DNA from: an uncultured Bacteroidota bacterium
Lineage (GTDB): Bacteria; Bacteroidota; Bacteroidia; Flavobacteriales; Flavobacteriaceae
Length of the DNA: 40,579 nt
Assembly (NCBI GenBank): GCA_902511755.1
Contig: CABXGL010000013.1
Location: forward strand, 1 to 40,579
Direction: 5' to 3'
Below the pieces are notes generated by a model. It had not been told where the DNA came from. It saw only the letters and a program-made list of their open reading frames with translations, and made no database searches. Positions 35,236-40,579 of this stretch are shown piece after piece. Every line of letters begins with the position of its first letter. The first letter of the stretch is position 1. The position numbers were made by a program, and so were the translations under genes.

Positions 35236-36273
35236 TTAATTTTTATATTTAGATTCTTCTAAATTAATTTCATACCTAAACAAATGTGGCCATTTATTAT
35301 TCTTTATACTTCCATAAAACATTGAAATACCCCACGATATTCCTTCCTCTTGTTTTGATGTATCTCTAAAATTACCTACACGGTATGAACCGGGAGCTTT
35401 AGGATAATCATCACCAAAAGAAGCTACCATTTTAAAGTTAATACCATCCTCCGAAAATTGCAGGGTTTTCCCCTCCGGCCCATGACTTGAAATTAAACTC
35501 ATTATACCTCCTTGATATGGCCAAACCATCACTTCGTGACCACTTTTAATAATTGGATTATTTTTATGTTTTATATAAGGTCCATATGGTTTATCGGCAA
35601 TTGCAACCCCTAATTTTGTATGTCTTGGTCCCTCTTTACCATATTTTCGGCTTCTGCCCTTATAATACAAATAGTACTTGTTATTTCGGTAAACCATACA
35701 TGCATCATCAATTCTGTAACTGTCAAAATGTTCGATACTATCACTAATCTCTAATATTGGCTTTGAAGATACACGCACAAAAGGTCCGTCAGGAGAATCA
35801 GATACAGTAAGCCCAATGGCAGTAATATCTGTTTCTGAATTGTTTTCAAACTTACCCTCCTGATTTCCAGGAGTGGGCTTAACCCCGGTATAAAACAAAT
35901 AATACTTTCCTTTTGAGACTAAAATATTCGGAGTAAATACACTATATGCGTCCCAGCTGCCGGTATTCCCTCTGGGTATTGCTTCCCCTTTTTCTTCCCA
36001 GGTTTCACCATCTATAGAGCTTGCGTACCAAACGGATGCGTTATAGCCACTATAGCCACCAAATATTTCAGATATTTCTGTTTTTGTGTACCATAAGTAA
36101 TAAGTGTCACCCACCTTAATTACATCCGACGGATCTCTGCGGGTTACACCAGTTTCGGGCTCAAGTCCCTTTAGAATTGAATAACTAAAAGATACACTAT
36201 TGATTTTAATCTCAGTGTTTTTTTTAGAAGTACAACCTATTAAAACTAATAACAGTAGTATGAGTTTTCTCAT
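35236..36273 (-). CDS. GH117-like glycoside hydrolase lipoprotein (five-bladed beta-propeller)
   Basis: This 345-residue lipoprotein has a short signal peptide and lipobox ending at C14 (LLVLIGC). The body resembles GH117 and the related GH43 clan: RRDPSDVIKVGDTYYLWYT, WDAYSVFTPNILVSKGKYYLFYTG, DACMVYRNNKYYLYYKG, KLGVAIADKPYGPY and SGHEVMVWPY. GH117 enzymes release 3,6-anhydro-galactose or galactose-type sugars from red-algal oligosaccharides, but the sequence does not settle the specificity. Much of the gene is richer in G+C than its neighbours. It follows the AlkA-like gene by 9 bases in the glycan operon. Confidence 0.75.
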   Translation of the reverse strand: MRKLILLLLVLIGCTSKKNTEIKINSVSFSYSILKGLEPETGVTRRDPSDVIKVGDTYYLWYTKTEISEIFGGYSGYNASVWYASSIDGETWEEKGEAIPRGNTGSWDAYSVFTPNILVSKGKYYLFYTGVKPTPGNQEGKFENNSETDITAIGLTVSDSPDGPFVRVSSKPILEISDSIEHFDSYRIDDACMVYRNNKYYLYYKGRSRKYGKEGPRHTKLGVAIADKPYGPYIKHKNNPIIKSGHEVMVWPYQGGIMSLISSHGPEGKTLQFSEDGINFKMVASFGDDYPKAPGSYRVGNFRDTSKQEEGISWGISMFYGSIKNNKWPHLFRYEINLEESKYKN

Positions 36274-36282
36274 AAATTATTA

Positions 36283-36888
36283 TTAAATATCTGCAAATTT
36301 ATTTTTTTCAATAGATTTCCACAGTAACAAACAAGCTATTGTTTTATAAGGAGACCATTTTTCAACTATCCTATCTAATTTTTTATTATCTAAATTATTT
36401 ATCTGATAATTTATTTTAATACTGTTAATTAAAGCTAAGTCACCTTTAGAAAAGATATTTTTTTTAAATAAAATAAAAATTAAAAACATTTGAGCTGTCC
36501 AATTTCCGACTCCTTTAATTCCTGTTAGTTCCTTTATAACCAAACTTTCTTCTTCTTTAAAAAAATCAAATTTACTTTTTAGAAAGTATCTATAAACATT
36601 TTTTATGTACTCTACTTTTCTAAATGATATTCCAATAGATTGTAATTCTAAATTCTGAATTTTTAAAATCTGATTATGAGTTTTTTTCTCTATTAATTTC
36701 CTAAACCTTTTCTTTATAGTTATAGCCGCTTTAAAGCTTACTTGCTGTTCAATAACTAATAATGAAATTGCTAATGCTAAATCACTTTCTTTTCTGTCAT
36801 TTATTGTTATTTGGTCTCCTATTTTCATAATAAGAGACTTCATGACAATATCATTTTTTAAATGCTTAAATGCATCATTGTAATTCAT
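36283..36888 (-). CDS. AlkA-like DNA-3-methyladenine glycosylase (HhH-GPD)
   Basis: This 201-residue base-excision repair glycosylase would remove alkylated bases such as 3-methyladenine. The helix-hairpin-helix is LTGIKGVGNWTAQMFLIF (121-138) and the catalytic aspartate is D150 in SKGDLAL. It is shorter than E. coli AlkA because the N-terminal TBP-like domain is missing, like many bacterial minimal forms. The gene is very AT-rich. Its start overlaps the end of the GH29 gene by 14 bases and the GH117-like gene follows after 9 bases, so it is embedded in a glycan-degradation operon. Confidence 0.85.
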   Translation of the reverse strand: MNYNDAFKHLKNDIVMKSLIMKIGDQITINDRKESDLALAISLLVIEQQVSFKAAITIKKRFRKLIEKKTHNQILKIQNLELQSIGISFRKVEYIKNVYRYFLKSKFDFFKEEESLVIKELTGIKGVGNWTAQMFLIFILFKKNIFSKGDLALINSIKINYQINNLDNKKLDRIVEKWSPYKTIACLLLWKSIEKNKFADI

Positions 36889-37984
36889 TTATTTTTTCAC
36901 CTAACTTAGTTAAAGTTATTATATCCTCATGATGGATTGACCCGTCAGGAAGGGGACCAACATTCATTAAAAGATTTGTATCGTTTTTAATAGCATCTAA
37001 ATAATATCTATAAACATCATCAAAATTTTTATGTTTAGCGTTTTTATCGTATCCCCAATATCTTGATTGTAATGAAGTACAAACTTCCTTAGGCTTTAAT
37101 TTATTCAATTCATATGCTATTCTTGCAACTTCATATTGACTTCCAACTCTTTTACTAAAATTATGTTCTGGAGCTGAAAAATCTTCATCTCCATTAGCTC
37201 CTTGTTTAAATGAAATTAATGCATGTTTACTAATTGATCTGATTAAAGCATAGGTTTCTTCTATTGGAAATATTTCATGATTGGCATAATATCCCATTAT
37301 TGGATCTAACCATATTCCAGCTATTTCAGGATATTGAGTTAACAATTCTTTTAACTGGTTATGGGCAAATTTGATGTAATTACTAAAATCTTCTTTATTT
37401 TTATACTTATATTCTTTTTGATTTTCTTTATATGCAGGTCTTGCATTACTCCACCCATCTAATCTAGAATAGAAGTATGGATGACTCCAATCTGCTGCAT
37501 AAGAGTAGTATAAGAAAAGACCAATTTTTTTCTCTTTACATGAATTATAGAGTTCACCTATTAAATCTCTTCGTGCAGGTGATTTAACTGAATTATAATC
37601 ATTTTGCTTGGTATCAAATAATGAAAAACCATCGTGATGTTTCGATGTGATGGTGATATATTTCATGCCTGCTGAAATTGCCAAGTCAGTAATTTTATCA
37701 GCATCAAAATTACTTGGGTTAAATGTTTCTTTAAGTTTAGCATAATCAGAAACCGGAATTGTATCTCTTAGCTGAACCCATTCTCCCTTTTCAAGTTGTG
37801 AGTACAATCCATAATGAATAAACAATCCAAGTTTTGATTTTTTAAACCACTCTAGATTGGCTTTTCTGGGATTACTTTTATAAAGATCACCATAATCACT
37901 TAGATAATTAGGCGTTTTGGATTGATTTAAGTCATCACAACCAAAGATTAATATTCCAATTATTAAAAATTTTAAGAATTTCAT
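36875..37984 (-). CDS. GH29 family alpha-L-fucosidase lipoprotein
   Basis: This 369-residue enzyme is predicted to release alpha-L-fucose from glycans. A lipoprotein signal ends at C16 (ILIFGC). The GH29 barrel shows WFKKSKLGLFIHYGLYS, the TSKHHDGFSLFD block (H116, H117) and the nucleophile D227 in GIWLDPIM. The usual LWxD element appears as IWLD. NVGPLPDGSIH closes the catalytic domain. There is no extra C-terminal carbohydrate-binding domain. Its ATG overlaps the sulfatase stop (ATGA). Confidence 0.9.
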   Translation of the reverse strand: MKFLKFLIIGILIFGCDDLNQSKTPNYLSDYGDLYKSNPRKANLEWFKKSKLGLFIHYGLYSQLEKGEWVQLRDTIPVSDYAKLKETFNPSNFDADKITDLAISAGMKYITITSKHHDGFSLFDTKQNDYNSVKSPARRDLIGELYNSCKEKKIGLFLYYSYAADWSHPYFYSRLDGWSNARPAYKENQKEYKYKNKEDFSNYIKFAHNQLKELLTQYPEIAGIWLDPIMGYYANHEIFPIEETYALIRSISKHALISFKQGANGDEDFSAPEHNFSKRVGSQYEVARIAYELNKLKPKEVCTSLQSRYWGYDKNAKHKNFDDVYRYYLDAIKNDTNLLMNVGPLPDGSIHHEDIITLTKLGEKINELQ

Positions 37985-39546
37985 TTATTTAAGATATTTT
38001 TAATTTGTTTCCAATTATCCATACCATCATTCTTTTGTCTTATGCCATCAGTACTTCTTCCATCCAAAATGATTTTTGCTAAAGCGTTTTTTAATTCATT
38101 AACTTTTTCAGGGTAAATGCCTATTACGTTTTTGGTTTCCGATATATCATTTTTCAAATTATAAAGCTGCATAGTTGGTAAATTAAGGTTTTCTCTTTCG
38201 ATATCTATTGGCCTTGGGTAACTCCAACCACCAGAGCCAGGAGTAAAAATTAATTTCCAATCTCCTTTTCGAATCGCAAAAGAACCATTTATAGAATGGT
38301 GTACAGTATATTGTCTAATATCCCGAAGGCTTTCGCCATTAATTAAAGGTAACATATTATAACTGTCTTCTCCCTCAGAATCTTTGATTTCATAGTTTGC
38401 TATTGCAGCACACGTTGCAAAAAAATCTGTAGTACATATAATATTAGAAATAGTGGCTTTTTTTGCTATGGCTGGCCATTCAACAATAAATGGCACTCGA
38501 TGACCTCCTTCAAAAATATCTGCTTTTGCACCTCTATAAATATGACTAGGATTATGTTTTACTTGTGCTAATTCTTTATAGTCAGCTCTTGGAGAACAAC
38601 CATTATCACTTGTAAAAACTAGTAATGTGTTGTTTGTTAACCCATTATTTTTCAACGTCGTTCTTATCTGCTTTAAGACATCGTCCACTTGCATAACAAA
38701 ATCTCCATACATGTTTGTATTACTTTTACCCAAAAATTCTGAAGTTGGTAAAATAGGCGTGTGTGGTGCAGATAGGGGTAAATATAGAAAGAAAGGTTTT
38801 TCTTCTTTGCTATGTTTTTTAATATAGCTAACAGCTTTATCAGCAATCGTTTGCAGTACAGTAGTGTGATCAAAATCTTCTGAAGTCAAACCATCCCTCC
38901 AAAATCCTTTATAATCAACAGACTGAGTAGTTTTAATAGGAATTTGAGTAGGAAAATCATTCTCAACCCAAACATATGGAGGCATATCTAATGATCCGGC
39001 AAAACCATAAGAATAATCAAACCCGTTAGTTGATGGTCCATTATTAATAGGAGAATTAAAATCTATATCAACAAGTTTATCAATTGGTATGAGTTTATTA
39101 TTATCTTCCTTTTTAACATTCCAATTCCAACCTAAATGCCATTTCCCAATAAATGCTGTGCTATAACCTTTACTTTTTAGCATGCTTGCGATAGTTGTTC
39201 TGTTCTCTTTTATTAAAGCTTTAGAATATCCATTTAAAACACCACTTTTAAGTGAAGTTCGCCAATTGTAGCGTCCTGTAAGGATCCCATAACGTGTTGG
39301 TGTGCAAACTGCAGAAGACGTATGTGCATCTGTAAAAACAACTCCGTTATCTGCCATAGAATTTATATTGGGAGTAGGTATCTTACCATCTTTATTGAAA
39401 TATTGTACATCTCCATAACCCAAATCATCAGCTAAGATGTATACTATATTTGGTTTTCTATTATTCTCTTTTTTTGATATAGATTCTTCATTACAAGAGA
39501 TAGAAAGAATTAATAGAACCAAAAGAAATCTTTGATAAGCTTTCAT
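37981..39546 (-). CDS. S1 family sulfatase lipoprotein
   Basis: This 521-residue arylsulfatase-type enzyme removes sulfate esters. The lipoprotein signal ends at C18 (LLILSISC). Metal ligands are in LADDLGYGD (D40, D41). The formylglycine motif is C81-T-P-T-R, followed by YGILTGRYNWR. Further ligands are in FTSDNG and the GKWHLG segment. Activity needs a formylglycine-generating or anaerobic maturase, not seen in this window. Next to fucosidase and other glycosidases its substrate is probably a sulfated algal polysaccharide. It is coupled by ATGA overlaps to GH18 upstream and GH29 downstream. Confidence 0.92.
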   Translation of the reverse strand: MKAYQRFLLVLLILSISCNEESISKKENNRKPNIVYILADDLGYGDVQYFNKDGKIPTPNINSMADNGVVFTDAHTSSAVCTPTRYGILTGRYNWRTSLKSGVLNGYSKALIKENRTTIASMLKSKGYSTAFIGKWHLGWNWNVKKEDNNKLIPIDKLVDIDFNSPINNGPSTNGFDYSYGFAGSLDMPPYVWVENDFPTQIPIKTTQSVDYKGFWRDGLTSEDFDHTTVLQTIADKAVSYIKKHSKEEKPFFLYLPLSAPHTPILPTSEFLGKSNTNMYGDFVMQVDDVLKQIRTTLKNNGLTNNTLLVFTSDNGCSPRADYKELAQVKHNPSHIYRGAKADIFEGGHRVPFIVEWPAIAKKATISNIICTTDFFATCAAIANYEIKDSEGEDSYNMLPLINGESLRDIRQYTVHHSINGSFAIRKGDWKLIFTPGSGGWSYPRPIDIERENLNLPTMQLYNLKNDISETKNVIGIYPEKVNELKNALAKIILDGRSTDGIRQKNDGMDNWKQIKNILNK

Positions 39547-40579
39547 AATTTAATTTCATCTACCATAGTTTTTAACAAACCATTTTGTTTCTTATCATTC
39601 ATAAGCTGCCAAAACATGATTCCACCAAGATTATTATCTAGTGCGTATTGAGATTTAAGTTTTATTGATTTATGATCATCAAATGTTGCAAAAATTTTAT
39701 TAATACTATCGTATGCGTATGGTGCTTTTGCTAAATTATCCCAATAAAAACTAAAATTAGATCGTACATCTTCAAAATTAATTTGACTATAACTTCTGTT
39801 CCATTCAGCATTTTGATTAAGACCATTGTTAATATTTTCAACATTTTTAAACGTTTTAATGTAAAAAGCACCCCCAATAAATATTTGCTTAGGATTTACA
39901 CCTAGATTTATCAATGCTTCAATTGATGATTCTGCAGATCTATCTTGAAATTCATTAGAAGATAGAGCTGTATGATGACCTGTTTTACTAGAGCCTGATC
40001 CATAGAAATCATAGGTCATAAGATTTACATTATCAACTAAAGGCATGACTTTATCCCATTCAACTGAATTTTCAAAAAATCTAGTAGATGCACCAGCAGC
40101 AAAACTTAACACATCACCTTTCTTCATGTATTTTCTTAATTGAACGACTAAGTCGGTAAAATTTTCTTTGTCTTCAGGTTTATAATCATGTCCAGGAAAT
40201 CCGGAAATTCCAGGATATTCCCAATCTAAATCAATACCATCTGCATTAAATAATTCTATGATATTAGCAGTGGAAATTGCAAACTCTACTCTACCCTCTT
40301 CTGTACTAAAAGCATCAGAACAGGTTTTACAACCACCCCAACCACCAAGTGATACTAAAACCTTTAATTTTGGATATTTCTTTTTTTGATTAACAACATT
40401 TAATAAAGTAAGACTATCTACTTCATTATCAATAGCTAATTTGTTTCCTTTCAAGTGTAGAAAACTATATATTATCTGGTCAACTCCATCTAAATTAAAT
40501 TCATCAATTGATTTTTCATCACCAGCATAATAAGCTATAACTTGAGGTTTTATATCAGAATTATTAGTACAGGATATAA
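39543..40579 (-). CDS. GH18 family glycoside hydrolase, 5' end beyond the window
   Basis: The reading frame stays open to the window edge, so the start is missing. The visible part begins with a lipobox-like ISC (Cys at 40571-40569) followed by QVIAYYAG, the first strand of a GH18 barrel, then VLVSLGGWGG and the catalytic DGIDLDWEYP, with the acid/base Glu codon near 40220. It continues through LMTYDFYG and ends with the GGIMFWQLMND strand. GH18 includes chitinases and endo-beta-N-acetylglucosaminidases; the substrate is not determined. It is the most upstream visible gene of the sulfatase/fucosidase operon. An internal TTG at 40454 is not the real start. Confidence 0.9.
   Translation of the reverse strand, partial: ISCTNNSDIKPQVIAYYAGDEKSIDEFNLDGVDQIIYSFLHLKGNKLAIDNEVDSLTLLNVVNQKKKYPKLKVLVSLGGWGGCKTCSDAFSTEEGRVEFAISTANIIELFNADGIDLDWEYPGISGFPGHDYKPEDKENFTDLVVQLRKYMKKGDVLSFAAGASTRFFENSVEWDKVMPLVDNVNLMTYDFYGSGSSKTGHHTALSSNEFQDRSAESSIEALINLGVNPKQIFIGGAFYIKTFKNVENINNGLNQNAEWNRSYSQINFEDVRSNFSFYWDNLAKAPYAYDSINKIFATFDDHKSIKLKSQYALDNNLGGIMFWQLMNDKKQNGLLKTMVDEIKL

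Noticed and set aside
39543-40454. A complete 303-residue GH18 protein starting at 40454
   Set aside because: The start would be an internal TTG after the first barrel strand. The frame stays open to the window edge and contains a lipobox-like ISC, so the gene is cut by the window instead.
1-40579. CRISPR arrays, insertion sequences, phage genes and toxin-antitoxin pairs
   Set aside because: No regularly spaced short repeats, transposase, integrase, phage structural genes or small toxin pairs could be recognised on either strand.

Overview
The window is AT-rich DNA that looks like a streamlined marine member of the Bacteroidota, class Flavobacteriia. Three things point there: the gene order (ftsK-lolA-lptG-ribBA, ilvD-ilvB-ilvN-ilvC), promoters of the TTG / TAnnTTTG type rather than TTGACA/TATAAT, and families typical of the group (DUF2141, DUF4396, HXXEE, CcdA-thioredoxin DsbD, secreted glycoside hydrolases with sulfatases). 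The lineage is inferred from gene content only. Genes are very tightly packed, with overlapping stops and starts and several convergent overlaps. No stretch over 300 bases lacks a feature.

Positions 1-26,353 are core housekeeping genes: a DnaQ-like exonuclease and miaA, then purC and phoH, a SAM hydrolase, dnaN, and a four-gene branched-chain amino acid operon (ilvD, ilvB, ilvN, ilvC). Next come an aldehyde dehydrogenase / DUF2141 / nitroreductase run, dsbD and tilS, lpdA, an NhaC-type antiporter, ftsK-lolA-lptG-ribBA and a TauE/SafE-type permease. The ilvD leader carries a textbook intrinsic terminator between its promoter and its start codon, which suggests premature-termination control. 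The RibA half of RibBA has lost its zinc-binding cysteines.

A tRNA-Ser(TGA) with a strong promoter and terminator (26,405-26,570) marks a change of character. From about 26.6 kb the content is accessory: a DUF4396 membrane protein, two tiny membrane proteins, an HXXEE membrane protein, a TPR protein, a MORN-repeat protein fused to a retropepsin-like protease, an M28 peptidase, a CocE/NonD hydrolase and a GMC oxidoreductase. The right end holds a translationally coupled glycan-degradation operon: GH18 (cut by the window edge), a sulfatase, a GH29 fucosidase, a small AlkA-like DNA glycosylase and a GH117-like enzyme.

The most unusual signal is a 56-bp element running exactly from a TAA triplet to a GTG start codon. 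There are two full copies (35,157-35,212 and 29,013-29,068), a right-half copy (27,865-27,893) and a left-half copy (27,009-27,036), all in the same orientation. They lie at the junctions between unrelated gene modules in the accessory region, next to the tRNA gene. Two unrelated upstream genes use the element's TAA as their stop, and three unrelated downstream genes use its GTG as their start. This may be a shared regulatory sequence, a recombination boundary, or the relic of a repeated gene end.
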